From Roseburia sp. (GTDB taxonomy: Bacteria; Bacillota; Clostridia; Lachnospirales; Lachnospiraceae), in contig JAMPIG010000023.1 of the NCBI GenBank assembly GCA_023662875.1, positions 1 to 43,028 on the forward strand: a stretch of 43,028 bases of DNA. Reading direction: 5' to 3'. This document shows, one piece after another, positions 12,775 through 20,933 of the stretch (within the stretch, counting starts at the first letter, position 1; each line of letters opens with the position of its first letter). The notes under the pieces are model-generated. The model was not told the origin of the DNA, made no database searches, and was given only the letters and a program-made list of their open reading frames with translations. A program made the translations under genes and the position numbers.

Positions 12775-15700
12775 TTAAAACTTCTTTCTATCGTTTTCCC
12801 GCTGCCACTGTTTCATCATCTGGTTAAATTCTGCCTGGCTCATGCGCTCCGCTTCTACTGCATCCTCCTTCGTGGCGCTCCCGTAAAGGTTATAGGTAGG
12901 CGAGTAGCTTATGTTTGGCCCGCCTGCTCCTGCAAGCTCCGGCCCTCCGGTTCCGCCGCCTCCTCCGGTTCCTATGCTCTGCAGCCGCTGCAGAAGGGAC
13001 TCAATAACGCCGCCCCCGCTGCTTTCTTTTATGGCGCTGTCAAGCATGGATTTCATTTTGCTCCACAAAGTATCAAGCGGCAGGACCGCTTCCGCCCCTG
13101 CTTCCCCTACGCCCTGGAGCCCGTTGCTGGCCGTGTTTAATACCGTAGGGGATCCGAAGATGCCGCCGAGTGCGTTCCAATTTACCGAAAACTGCGGGAC
13201 GCTTACGCTTCCGCCGTCTCCGTATGAAACAGAATTTGTTGAAACGCTTATAACCGGGATCCTTGGTTTAGGGATCGTTATGGTCATATTCTCGAAGGCT
13301 GATTTAACCGCTTGGGCCGCCGCCTGGGCTTTTGTCTGGACTGTGTTTACCAGGCTGCTCAGCGCGCTGTCTGCTTTGTTTTGCGCTGTGCTCCATCCGG
13401 CGTCTAATGCTCCGTTGACGTCGGTGGCCAGGCTGCTTGCCGCCGTTGTAACCGCTCCGGCGTTGTTGGTCATGCCGGTGCTTATTGCTGTAGCTCCTTC
13501 CGCTCCTGCGGTCGTGAGCGTCCCTGTAAGTCCTGCCGTATCTACGGCGATCCCGGATGTGTCTAAGGTCATCCCCGCCACGCTCTGGTTCAGGCTGCTC
13601 GTTAAAGCTTCGCCTCCGGCCGTTCCTGCTGCCGTCATATTCGTGGTAAGGGCTGCGGTGTCCATGCCCATCACCGAAGTATCAAACGTAAAGCCGCTTA
13701 AAGCGTCCGTCATTCCCGTGGTGTAGGCTGTGGCCACTGTGGTACCGGCGGACGTCGCGCCGCTGGTGTCCATATTGCTGAAAGCGTTTGTTGCCATGCT
13801 GCTGGCTGCCGTCGTAACCGCTCCGGCGTTGTTCTGTATTCCGGATGCGTAACTGTCTACTACGGCCGCGCTCTGGCTGGAAGTGTCCGGGATGTCAACC
13901 TCCCCGCCTGTAAACAGGCTCTTAATAGCGTTCCATAAGCTCTTTCCTGTGCTTATGATCCCATCAATAAGCCCTTTTATAATGTCAATTCCGACCTGCA
14001 GCCAGTTTGTTGTGAAAATGGCTTCTATAAGCGCCCCTATAAGCTGCGGTATAGCCGCTATGAGCTGCGGTATGGCCTGTATAAGTCCGGTCGCCAATGT
14101 TACAACAATCTGGACCGCTGCCTGCACAATATTGCCCAAATTTGAAATAATACCCTGTATCAAACTTATAATAAGCTGGATCCCGCCTTGTATAAGCATG
14201 GGAAGCATCGAAACAATACCGGTTACAAGCTGGGTTATGATCTGGACCGCCATCTGTAGCAATAATGGCAGGTTGCTTATAATGCCCTGCGCCAAACTCA
14301 AAATAAGCTGGATTCCCATCTGTAGAAGCTGGGGAAGCATCGAAACAATACCGAGCACCAAATTGCCTATAAGGTTAATCGCCGCCGCTATAAGCTGCGG
14401 AGCGTTTGCGCCTAAGCTGCTTACTAAAGTTTGCACCAAAGTAAGCCCGGCCGTTATGATATCGGGCAGCCGCTGCGTTATGCCGCTTACAAGGTTTTCT
14501 ATAGCCTGCGTTCCGTTCGTAATCAAAGTAGGAAGCTGCGAGGCTATGCTGTTCGCAAGCTGCGTTATAATGTCAATCCCGGCCAGTAATACCTGCGGGA
14601 TCAAAGTGAAAAGCCCGTTAATAAAAGTCGTCAATACCTGCGCCGCCGTGTCCGCAAGCTGCCCGGCGTTGTCTGCTATGCCTTGGACGAAGCTGCTTAT
14701 AAGGTCGACGCCCATTGATACTACCTGCGGGGCGTAGCCTGCTATTACGTTTACGGCCTCGGACAAACAATCGCCAACGGCTCCAACCATGCCCGCCATG
14801 CCGCCTTCGCTGTACGCCTGACTTAACTCCTCGACCATGCTCGTCCCTAATTGCGTCATTTCCCGCAGCGGGCCGTTTAGGTCTTTGTAAATACTGATCC
14901 CCAGGTCGGAAAGCCCGGATTGCAATATTTTTATATCGCCGTCCAAATTGTCAAGCTGTATAGAGTACATATCCTCGCAAGCTCCGGCGCTGTTTTCAAT
15001 GGCTGCGCTTAACTCATCCCACCTATCGGTGCAATTTGAAAGCATGGCGTTTGCCGCCGTAAGGTCTGTTTTGTTAAACAGCGTAGAAATAATACTGTCT
15101 TTCTGCGCTGCTGTCATTCCCTCCATGCCGCTCTGCAAGTCCTTAAATATATCGTTAAGGCCCCGCATATTTCCTTGGGCGTCGTATACGTCTACGCCTA
15201 AGCTCTGCAGCGCCTTGGAAGCGTCCCCGGTCGGACTCTGTAGGCTCAAGATCATATTCCGGAGGTGTGTGCCTCCTTCTGCTCCCTTAAGGCCGTTATC
15301 TGCAAGAATACCCAGCGCCGTGTTAAGCTCTGTCGTTCCTCCCGCCAGGCCCTTTGCTGTCCCGCCTACGGTAAGTATTGCTTCCCCCAACTGCGCGACG
15401 CTCGTGTTCGCCTTGCTGGCTGTCTGTGCCAACTGATCCGCGAAGGTGTTTAAGTTGGCTTCCGTGGCCTCAATCCCCAGGGCGCTCATGCTGTCTGTTA
15501 CCATGTCGCTGGCGGCTGCCAGGTCCATAGCTCCGGCCCCTGCAAGCTTTAGAACTGTAGGCAGCGCCGTGGCCGCCTCGTCCGCGTTGTACCCTGCAAG
15601 GGCTAAATAGTTTAAGGCTTCCGCCGCCTCCGTTGCTGAAAAGGCTGTTGTACGCCCGCACTCCCTGGCGGCCTCCTCAAGTGTGGCCATGTCGGCCGCT

Positions 15701-15954
15701 CCCTCCGCCGTGGAAGTGTCAAGAAGCATCGTAGCCTGTACCTGGCTCATGGCTGTCTCAAACTCTTTCCCTACGTTTACGGCTGCGGCGCCAATGGCTC
15801 CGACTGCTGCTGCAGCGGCGGCTGTGGCGGCTGTTATGGTTTTTGTAAGAGCCTGTATGCCGCTTCCGGCTTTGCCTAAAGCATTCGTAAATGAAGCCTC
15901 GACTTTACCCGCTATTTTTATAGCAAGCTCCATTTCCTTGCTGCTACTTGCCAT
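12775..15954 (-). CDS. Tail tape measure protein (TP901-like)
   Basis: The 1059-aa protein sets tail length and is the chaperone client. The N-terminal TP901 core includes FETAMSQVQATMLLD, TAFSATEAAEALNYLALAGY and GTHLRNMILSLQ. The middle (roughly residues 410-690) is highly hydrophobic and built from about 22-residue repeats that pair into exact 44-residue blocks (GIVSMLPQLLQ..., GIVSMLPMLIQ...). The C-terminal third has AGAVTTAASS repeats and ends in a charged, helical tail (AERMSQAEFNQMMKQWQREN). It follows the frameshifted chaperone with an 11-base overlap, as expected. At 1060 aa the predicted tail is about 150-160 nm, using the usual 1.5 Angstrom per residue rule. Confidence 0.93.
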   Translation of the reverse strand: MASSSKEMELAIKIAGKVEASFTNALGKAGSGIQALTKTITAATAAAAAAVGAIGAAAVNVGKEFETAMSQVQATMLLDTSTAEGAADMATLEEAARECGRTTAFSATEAAEALNYLALAGYNADEAATALPTVLKLAGAGAMDLAAASDMVTDSMSALGIEATEANLNTFADQLAQTASKANTSVAQLGEAILTVGGTAKGLAGGTTELNTALGILADNGLKGAEGGTHLRNMILSLQSPTGDASKALQSLGVDVYDAQGNMRGLNDIFKDLQSGMEGMTAAQKDSIISTLFNKTDLTAANAMLSNCTDRWDELSAAIENSAGACEDMYSIQLDNLDGDIKILQSGLSDLGISIYKDLNGPLREMTQLGTSMVEELSQAYSEGGMAGMVGAVGDCLSEAVNVIAGYAPQVVSMGVDLISSFVQGIADNAGQLADTAAQVLTTFINGLFTLIPQVLLAGIDIITQLANSIASQLPTLITNGTQAIENLVSGITQRLPDIITAGLTLVQTLVSSLGANAPQLIAAAINLIGNLVLGIVSMLPQLLQMGIQLILSLAQGIISNLPLLLQMAVQIITQLVTGIVSMLPMLIQGGIQLIISLIQGIISNLGNIVQAAVQIVVTLATGLIQAIPQLIAAIPQLIGALIEAIFTTNWLQVGIDIIKGLIDGIISTGKSLWNAIKSLFTGGEVDIPDTSSQSAAVVDSYASGIQNNAGAVTTAASSMATNAFSNMDTSGATSAGTTVATAYTTGMTDALSGFTFDTSVMGMDTAALTTNMTAAGTAGGEALTSSLNQSVAGMTLDTSGIAVDTAGLTGTLTTAGAEGATAISTGMTNNAGAVTTAASSLATDVNGALDAGWSTAQNKADSALSSLVNTVQTKAQAAAQAVKSAFENMTITIPKPRIPVISVSTNSVSYGDGGSVSVPQFSVNWNALGGIFGSPTVLNTASNGLQGVGEAGAEAVLPLDTLWSKMKSMLDSAIKESSGGGVIESLLQRLQSIGTGGGGGTGGPELAGAGGPNISYSPTYNLYGSATKEDAVEAERMSQAEFNQMMKQWQRENDRKKF

Positions 15955-16105
15955 ACGCTTCCGCCACCTCCTTCGCTACTTCTGTTAAGTCAAAAATAGA
16001 CAGGTCCTCGATGGTGTCGAGGCCTGTCCTCAATAAAATTGAAAGTCTTATAGTTAGCTTGCGAAGCTGCCGGCCGTCGGTGGCCTTTAGTCCTCGCCGT
16101 AGAAA
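15944..16105 (-). CDS. Frameshift extension (-1) of the tail assembly chaperone
   Basis: This reading frame lacks its own plausible start and ribosome binding site and becomes meaningful only from the slippery site on: RRGLKATDGRQLRKLTIRLS, then DTIEDLSIFDLTEVAKEVAEAYGK. It is fused by -1 frameshifting to the chaperone at 16087-16497, giving a long form like P2 E+E' or lambda gpGT. The extension would recruit the tape measure protein. Its stop lies 11 bases inside the tape measure gene. Only a fraction of ribosomes should make it. Confidence 0.75.
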   Translation of the reverse strand, partial: FLRRGLKATDGRQLRKLTIRLSILLRTGLDTIEDLSIFDLTEVAKEVAEAYGK

Positions 16106-16497
16106 AAATTTGTTACTTTGTTCTTTACCTTGATCGCCTCTTTCGGCGGCAGCGCCTGGAAGAACTCGACCGGCATCTTGGTGGCCTTGCTTGCGAAAAT
16201 ACAAGCATATTCCAGGCTCATCTCCGGCAATACGTTAATACTTCCGGATTTCTCCATCGTGCGCTGCGCCGCGATCATATCCTTCGCGCTCAAGTCCTCA
16301 AGTCCGCTCATGTCGATCTCGGTGTAGGTGTTGTCCTCCCAAACAAACGGCTTGCGGAACTTAATTAAATACTTGTTTTCCTCCTCCGGTTCCGGAGCCG
16401 CTGCTGCGGTGATGGCCGGTTCCTGCTTCTCCGTAGCCTGGGTCTGTCCCTTCAGCTCCTGCTCTTTTCCTGCTGCTTCAAATTCTCTCTTATCCAT
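16087..16497 (-). CDS. Tail assembly chaperone, short form (gpE/gpG-like)
   Basis: The 136-aa product has a disordered Glu/Ala-rich start (KEQELKGQTQATEKQEPAIT) and a helical domain (SAKDMIAAQRTMEKSGSINV, EYACIFASKATKMPVEFFQA, KEAIKVKNKVTNFF). This is the usual architecture of the myophage tail chaperone lying between tube and tape measure. Its 3' end contains the slippery run that leads into the -1 extension. It overlaps no upstream gene and follows the tube gene by 3 bases. Confidence 0.85.
   Translation of the reverse strand: MDKREFEAAGKEQELKGQTQATEKQEPAITAAAAPEPEEENKYLIKFRKPFVWEDNTYTEIDMSGLEDLSAKDMIAAQRTMEKSGSINVLPEMSLEYACIFASKATKMPVEFFQALPPKEAIKVKNKVTNFFYGED
16102..16111 (-). promoter_or_regulatory. 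Programmed -1 ribosomal frameshift site
   Basis: On the coding strand the sequence is AAATTTTTTC, read in frame as ACA AAT TTT TTC. It contains two overlapping X-XXY-YYZ heptamers, A AAT TTT and T TTT TTC, either of which supports tandem -1 slippage. The zero-frame stop follows five codons later. Position, direction and gene context equal the P2 E/E' system. Confidence 0.78.
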
Positions 16498-16500
16498 GCT

Positions 16501-17013
16501 TTACACCTGCTTTCTTACCTTTGCCAAAAGGTCTACATCGTTTACTTTATACACGAAGTTAAGCTTATCAAGCTCAAACTTCTTTTTACCGTTTACCTCA
16601 ATCAAGATATATATAATCTCGACTTTAACGCTGCTCCCGGTGCCTTCCCCCTGCTTTACCTTGCCGGAAGTGAAGCCCTTGCTTTTGCCCTTAATTACGA
16701 CCCGGCTCGGCATAAAGTCGGTCGCCATCGTGGACTCCTGCATTGCCTGGGTGCTCATCCTCAAAGTAAGGTTTACGGCGGATCCCTGGTTAAGAAGGCC
16801 AAACATATCTTCATTGAGCGTTCTGAAAGGGATCTCAATCTCCGAAGCTCCGAAGTGTCCTAAAAGCGGCTCGTCAATCTCTCCCAGGAAGCCCGGCCCG
16901 CTCAGCGTCTCGGTCAATGCCTCAAAGTCCGGCAGGGTGACCTCGTCGGAAAGTCCGACGAGTTTTGTTCCTGTGTTGTATACGTTATAAGCGTTAATTT
17001 TCGTAGCTAACAT
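16501..17013 (-). CDS. Major tail tube protein (P2 FII-like)
   Basis: The 170-aa product begins MLATKINAYNVYNTGTKLVG and has DEVTLPDFEALTETLSGPGF and GEIDEPLLGHFGASEIEIPF, all characteristic of the P2 FII family; VEIIYILIEVNGKKKFELDK completes the beta-sandwich. Hexamers stack to the inner tube. Length is the family norm. It follows the sheath gene with 2 bases spacing, standard for contractile-tail phages. Confidence 0.93.
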   Translation of the reverse strand: MLATKINAYNVYNTGTKLVGLSDEVTLPDFEALTETLSGPGFLGEIDEPLLGHFGASEIEIPFRTLNEDMFGLLNQGSAVNLTLRMSTQAMQESTMATDFMPSRVVIKGKSKGFTSGKVKQGEGTGSSVKVEIIYILIEVNGKKKFELDKLNFVYKVNDVDLLAKVRKQV

Positions 17014-17015
17014 CC

Positions 17016-18470
17016 TTATTCACCTCCCGTAAATGCTGCTTCCAAAAGATCCGGATCGAACTCCAACACGTCCAGAATGTCCTCCGCCGGTGTCCATGGC
17101 GCTAAATGGTGTAAAAACTGCATCTTGCCGCCCATAATGTCGTTTATGGTGTTCTCCTCCTCCCGCCATTCGATGTAGGCTCCGGCGCACTTGCCCTGTG
17201 CTGCAAGGGAATTTCCCTTGACGTTTTCGTCGTCTACTATGGCCTCGATCAAGCGCGGGTTGTTGGGATCGTCCACTCTCTGGTGGTAAGTCAAAATAAA
17301 GGAATTTCCCCACCAGCTAAAGAAGCGGCGGCAGCAGAGCCATCTATCCTTCGGATCCGTAGAAGTCGGGTAAATGGCTGTATTATTTCCCCAGGTAGTC
17401 CATCCGGAGAAATTATTGAACGTGCAAACGCCGAAGCTGTTTACAATGTTCGCCTGCTGCTCGTCTAATACGACCTCGGTCCCGTCCTCAAGGCAAAGGC
17501 CGGAAATGCCGACGGCTTTATTGGAAGGGCTAAGGCTCGGCACGTCGTCGTTGCCTGCGTCTACGTATGCAATAAGCGCGGCCTTGATGGCGCTTGCGTG
17601 GTAAATCTTTTCCCCGATCTTTACGCATGGCCACTCAACATCCAAATGTTCATTGATAAGGCCGGAAGCCTGCTTTACCTGCAGAACGTCCGTATATTTA
17701 CGGGCGCCGCTTTCCTCCGTGGTGTCGAGGTCTATTACTGCCTCGCAACTGAAAACGCCATTGATCCCGGTACACTTGGCCGCAATCGCCGCCGCGACGT
17801 TCGGCTGCTTACTCCATCCGGGTGAAACAATAAGGCCGGGCGTCATCTGCAGCTTCGGGAATACCTGGCGTATTACTTCCAGGCCCTTCTCCTCGCCGGT
17901 GCTTACGTTGTACCCTCCTATGATGTCCGTGTAAGTAATCGCCGAAGGATCTATAACGCTCCCGCTTACGGTAAGCTTCGTAATGCCGGTCGCGTCGACG
18001 AGGGTAATAAGCGCCATCCCGTCGTCATCGAAGGTGACTATATAGTCGGTGTCCGCCTCAAGCGTCCGCTCCCCTGTCTTAACCACCAACTTATCCGCAA
18101 GGATGCCGAAGGTGTCTATAGTCGCCTGCCCCTCTACTACGCTATACTCCTTTTCCTCAAGCGCTTTTTTGTGCGTCTTGGGATCCAAAACATTAATAAT
18201 TACAATGGGCGCAATATTCAAAACTCTGAAAGAAGCATCCACCGATTCGCAGATGTTATAGTCTTTGAAATTGTCGCAATACCCAACGGCCGCGCTTGCC
18301 TCTGCGAAGCTGTTAGCGATCATGGGTGTGTTCGTGGCGTTGTAAGGATCCTCCGCAAGATTGACCGGTGCTACGCCTACAATTACCTGCAGGCCTGCGG
18401 TTCCGTTGCGCGGTACCGTTAAGCTGGTCGGGTTCTCCAGGACTCTCACGCCATGGTTATATACTGCCAT
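17016..18470 (-). CDS. Contractile tail sheath protein (P2 FI-like)
   Basis: The 484-aa product has the N-terminal HGVRVLENPTSLTVPRNGTA and GVAPVNLAEDP, a central PGLIVSPGWSKQPNVAAAIA and the C-terminal sheath domain (FNNFSGWTTWGNNTAIYPTS, KDRWLCCRRFFSWWGNSFIL), all sheath signatures. Residues about 108-185 (YSVVEGQ ... TVSGSVIDPSA) form a surface-type beta domain inserted into the fold, seen in some sheaths and variable between phages. It defines the phage as a myovirus. It lies 18 bases after the previous gene. Confidence 0.95.
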   Translation of the reverse strand: MAVYNHGVRVLENPTSLTVPRNGTAGLQVIVGVAPVNLAEDPYNATNTPMIANSFAEASAAVGYCDNFKDYNICESVDASFRVLNIAPIVIINVLDPKTHKKALEEKEYSVVEGQATIDTFGILADKLVVKTGERTLEADTDYIVTFDDDGMALITLVDATGITKLTVSGSVIDPSAITYTDIIGGYNVSTGEEKGLEVIRQVFPKLQMTPGLIVSPGWSKQPNVAAAIAAKCTGINGVFSCEAVIDLDTTEESGARKYTDVLQVKQASGLINEHLDVEWPCVKIGEKIYHASAIKAALIAYVDAGNDDVPSLSPSNKAVGISGLCLEDGTEVVLDEQQANIVNSFGVCTFNNFSGWTTWGNNTAIYPTSTDPKDRWLCCRRFFSWWGNSFILTYHQRVDDPNNPRLIEAIVDDENVKGNSLAAQGKCAGAYIEWREEENTINDIMGGKMQFLHHLAPWTPAEDILDVLEFDPDLLEAAFTGGE

Positions 18471-18488
18471 TCTGTCTTTCCTCCTCTC

Positions 18489-18815
18489 TTATTCCTGCTT
18501 CGCGCCAATCTTGGCGGAAACGGCGTTATATAAATTATTGATCGCCGTCCCCTGGGTGGCGACGGCTACTCCTGCGGCCGCAAGGTTAGAAACGGGAACC
18601 AGCAGGCCTTTAAGTGCCGGTACCTCCTTAAGCTTCTCCTTCAATGCCTCCGGCAGCCCGCCGGTGTAGACGGTGCCATTGATCGCTACGTTCTTAAGGT
18701 CCGGCCCTAAATAGGCTACGGCTTCGCCTGCCTTTGCTTCCTTCGTGGCCGATGCTGCTCTGGTCTCCGCCGTAGCTGCTGCGGTTTCCTCTGCTTTTAC
18801 TGCTGTTTTGCTCAT
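18489..18815 (-). CDS. Hypothetical protein before the sheath (108 aa)
   Basis: The 108-aa product has a low-complexity, Ala/Thr/Lys/Glu-rich first third (TAVKAEETAAATAETRAASA) and a more ordered rest with VAYLGPDLKNVAINGTVYTG and EVPALKGLLVPVSNLAAA. Proteins of this design and position (between tail terminator and sheath) occur in clostridial myophages without a known function; it may be a neck or sheath-initiation component. Its ATG overlaps the preceding gene by 4 bases (ATGA type). Confidence 0.65.
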   Translation of the reverse strand: MSKTAVKAEETAAATAETRAASATKEAKAGEAVAYLGPDLKNVAINGTVYTGGLPEALKEKLKEVPALKGLLVPVSNLAAAGVAVATQGTAINNLYNAVSAKIGAKQE

Positions 18816-19339
18816 ACGTATGGATCCTCCCTTCTGATCTCTAATGTGTTGAAAGTTAAAGCCACTCCTCCGATAAAATACGGGTAGCTTTCCTCCTCCT
18901 GCAAAGTCCAGGTTATGGGATGTACTAACTCGTATTTTTGGGCTAATATAGCGTTTTTGGCGAAGCGCTCATAAATTTTTTGGATCATGTTCAATATGTC
19001 TTTGTGTCCCTGGTTCTTTAAGTCGTCGTTATAGGCGCCTAAAATTATAAGGACCGTCACTGCCTGGTTCCCGTCTATGGCTTCGATTTTTCCGTCCTCA
19101 ATACGTACTATCGCATAGGGGTAGGGATCTTCCGCCTTGACCGGATCCGTTGCTCCCAGGCCCTCCTCCAAATACTCCGGAGCTTCTCCCTCCGGCGGCT
19201 CCGCCGGTCCCGGTATCGGGAGGGCCTGGGGAAATACATTGATTTCGCTTAGCTCCCCTCCGGGGGTTTTATAGTGAAGGTCCTTAAAAATTGTTTTAAG
19301 CTCCTCCACCAGATCATCCTGTAAAAATGTAGCCACCAT
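18812..19339 (-). CDS. Tail terminator/completion-like protein (175 aa)
   Basis: The 175-aa product contains PYPYAIVRIEDGKIEAIDGN, then QAVTVLIILGAYNDDLKNQG and HKDILNMIQKIYERFAKNAI and ends in GGVALTFNTLEIRREDPYV. This alternating strand/helix arrangement with a terminal strand resembles tail terminator proteins (gpU/gp17 type) that cap the tube. A Pro/Glu-rich loop (LPIPGPAEPPEGEAPEYLEE) is inserted. The position, between the gpZ-like neck protein and the sheath block, agrees. Family membership is inferred, not certain. Confidence 0.6.
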   Translation of the reverse strand: MVATFLQDDLVEELKTIFKDLHYKTPGGELSEINVFPQALPIPGPAEPPEGEAPEYLEEGLGATDPVKAEDPYPYAIVRIEDGKIEAIDGNQAVTVLIILGAYNDDLKNQGHKDILNMIQKIYERFAKNAILAQKYELVHPITWTLQEEESYPYFIGGVALTFNTLEIRREDPYV

Positions 19340-19342
19340 TTC

Positions 19343-19924
19343 TTACGCCTCCAATACTTTCCTTACTTGCTTTTCTACGTTCTCCCGCAGGTTTTGCTCT
19401 ATACTCGGCCGGACTATGCCGTATACGCGCCTTTCGTTGCCCAGCATTTTGGGGATGCTGTTAGAAAATAATACCTTTACCGGAAGCCTGGAAGATCCGC
19501 GCCGCTGCGCCACTGATGCGTGTCCGCTTGCGAACTTTGTAACGAAGGCTTTTATATCGCCCTTCTGCAGCCCCTTCATGGAGCCTGCTGCTAATACTTT
19601 CGCCTTTGTAATACTGGGCCGCTTGGCTCCGGTTCTGGCCGTTGCCGGGCTGACCTTATAGTCCTTCAGCTCCATCGGCGCGCCGGTCGCTTTTATTGTT
19701 GCCTCAAGGCTTCCGGCAGTCGCGTTCTTAATTTTCATTGCTTTGTTGAAACGTCCGCTTTTTACAACGTAGGTTTTTTGTGCTTCCGTTGCCAGGTCCT
19801 TCCTGGCCTGCTTGGCCGTCTGGTTGATCGCGTTCTTAAGTACCTTCGAGGCCTCCGATTTCATCCGCCCTAATTTCCGCTCAACCTTGGCCAGCATATT
19901 CCGGTCATATTCTATCTGTATCAA
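19343..19924 (-). CDS. Minor tail protein Z-like / neck protein
   Basis: The 193-aa basic protein has MIQIEYDRNMLAKVERKLGR, KNAINQTAKQARKDLATEAQ and KTYVVKSGRFNKAMKIK, the pattern of the prophage minor tail protein Z family, a neck/tail completion protein (HK97 gp10-like in role). It is highly Lys/Arg-rich, which suits contacts with other virion parts or DNA. ATG overlaps the previous gene by 4 bases. Position between connector and terminator fits. Confidence 0.75.
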   Translation of the reverse strand: MIQIEYDRNMLAKVERKLGRMKSEASKVLKNAINQTAKQARKDLATEAQKTYVVKSGRFNKAMKIKNATAGSLEATIKATGAPMELKDYKVSPATARTGAKRPSITKAKVLAAGSMKGLQKGDIKAFVTKFASGHASVAQRRGSSRLPVKVLFSNSIPKMLGNERRVYGIVRPSIEQNLRENVEKQVRKVLEA

Positions 19925-20250
19925 CTTCTATTCGCCTCCAGGTGTATGCTGTAAAGCCCGTCCTCGTTGGTTGCGTTCGTAACCTTAAAAATACTCCCGT
20001 CAACCTTCAAAACGGAGCCAACGGCCGGAAGCGATCCGAAGTCTTTAGCCTTTACGTAAATAAGCGTTTCTTTTACGTAAATTCCGTCCATATTCGACTT
20101 CGCTTTTTTGGCCCGCTCTATAAGCTCGTTATTGTCAATCGTGACAAGCATCCGTTTTCCGTTTACCGTGTGGAAGGCTGCGAACTCGTCCGCGTTCATG
20201 AAAGTGTTGTCAATGTCGGCGCGCAATATGTCCTTAAAGGTCGGCATCAT
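19921..20250 (-). CDS. Head-tail connector-like protein (109 aa)
   Basis: The 109-aa product is beta-rich in its second half (GIYVKETLIYVKAKDFGSLP, VGSVLKVDGSIFKVTNATNE) with a helical N-terminus (FKDILRADIDNTFMNADEFA). The size and predicted fold match stopper/attachment proteins of the lambda gpFII or Siphovirus head-tail joining type (for example ATP-binding sugar transporter-like families), which seal the portal after packaging. Overlap of 4 bases on both sides indicates a tight neck operon. The specific family is not certain. Confidence 0.6.
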   Translation of the reverse strand: MMPTFKDILRADIDNTFMNADEFAAFHTVNGKRMLVTIDNNELIERAKKAKSNMDGIYVKETLIYVKAKDFGSLPAVGSVLKVDGSIFKVTNATNEDGLYSIHLEANRS

Positions 20251-20585
20251 GCCTGGGACTTCGGGGGCCTCTTGTCCGGTTCTTCAATAACGCCCCGCGC
20301 CTTTTTGCTTGGTACCTTCCCGGCCAGGTCGGCTTCCGCTCCGGTGGCAGGCTGCGCGATACCCGTGGCACCGGCCGGGGCTGTTTTCGGCCGCGCTTTG
20401 GCAGCCGTCTTTTTCTTCGTTGGTTTTTCTGCGGCGCCGTCGCTCTCATCCTCCCAAACAGCCGAGCCTGCTTCTACCCACGCGGAAGCGTAGGCCGGGT
20501 CGGTTTTTGGCAGCTCCTCCCCAGGCTGGTACTGTTTGTTTCCGTGAAGGATGGCGACCTGCGCAATTAAGCGCTTGGCCATCAT
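20247..20585 (-). CDS. Hypothetical neck-region protein with basic low-complexity tail (112 aa)
   Basis: Residues 1-45 form a small domain (KRLIAQVAILHGNKQYQPGE, YASAWVEAGSAVWED) of the kind found in small head proteins (DUF7302-like, from memory). The rest is a Lys/Pro/Ala-rich, probably disordered tail (KPTKKKTAAKARPKTAPAGA). A domain that binds a capsid or connector surface plus a basic tail is plausible; function is unknown. It lies between the decoration-like protein and the connector, with 4-base overlaps on both sides. Confidence 0.6.
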   Translation of the reverse strand: MMAKRLIAQVAILHGNKQYQPGEELPKTDPAYASAWVEAGSAVWEDESDGAAEKPTKKKTAAKARPKTAPAGATGIAQPATGAEADLAGKVPSKKARGVIEEPDKRPPKSQA

Positions 20586-20914
20586 CCTAAAAGCTTAACC
20601 TTTACTGTAGTATCTGCTGCAGCGGCTGCCTCCGTTGCATAACCGGCCGTAATGTCTCCGGCCGTTGCCGTGATCGCTCCGGCTTCGGCATCATAATATA
20701 CCGTTGCGCCCTCGGTGATGGCTTCGCTTTCCGCCTTGGGCATCTCAAATACTCCGAAAACGTGAAGGCTTCCGGTCTCCCCTACCTCGATAGGGGTACC
20801 GGCTACGCCCAGGCGCTTTCCAAATACGACGATCTCGTTCGCCTCGATCTTGGCCTCGGTGCTGTTCGTGAAGTCAATAACTTCTCCGCGCTGCCAGTAT
20901 TCTGCTTTACTCAT
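20582..20914 (-). CDS. Capsid decoration protein (DUF2190-like)
   Basis: The 110-aa product has the typical DUF2190 features: early AEYWQRGEVIDFTNSTEAKI, KRLGVAGTPIEVGETGSLHV and GATVYYDAEAGAITA, an all-beta small domain, followed by an Ala-rich end. This family forms trimeric capsid decorations next to the major capsid gene. Length is normal. It follows the capsid gene by 19 bases with an AGGAGG site. Confidence 0.82.
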   Translation of the reverse strand: MSKAEYWQRGEVIDFTNSTEAKIEANEIVVFGKRLGVAGTPIEVGETGSLHVFGVFEMPKAESEAITEGATVYYDAEAGAITATAGDITAGYATEAAAAADTTVKVKLLG

Positions 20915-20933
20915 GATCTCTTATCCTCCTCTC

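Noticed and set aside
12911-14737. Long plus-strand ORFs (271 and 284 aa) antisense to the tape measure gene
   Set aside because: They mirror the Ala/Leu/Ile codon bias of the tape measure on the other strand, have no ribosome binding sites and give Pro/Val/Ser-rich sequence without a plausible fold.
15944-16204. Separate 86-aa gene
   Set aside because: Its first part is the wrong frame of the chaperone gene and has no start signal; only the part after the slippery site is real, as a frameshift extension.
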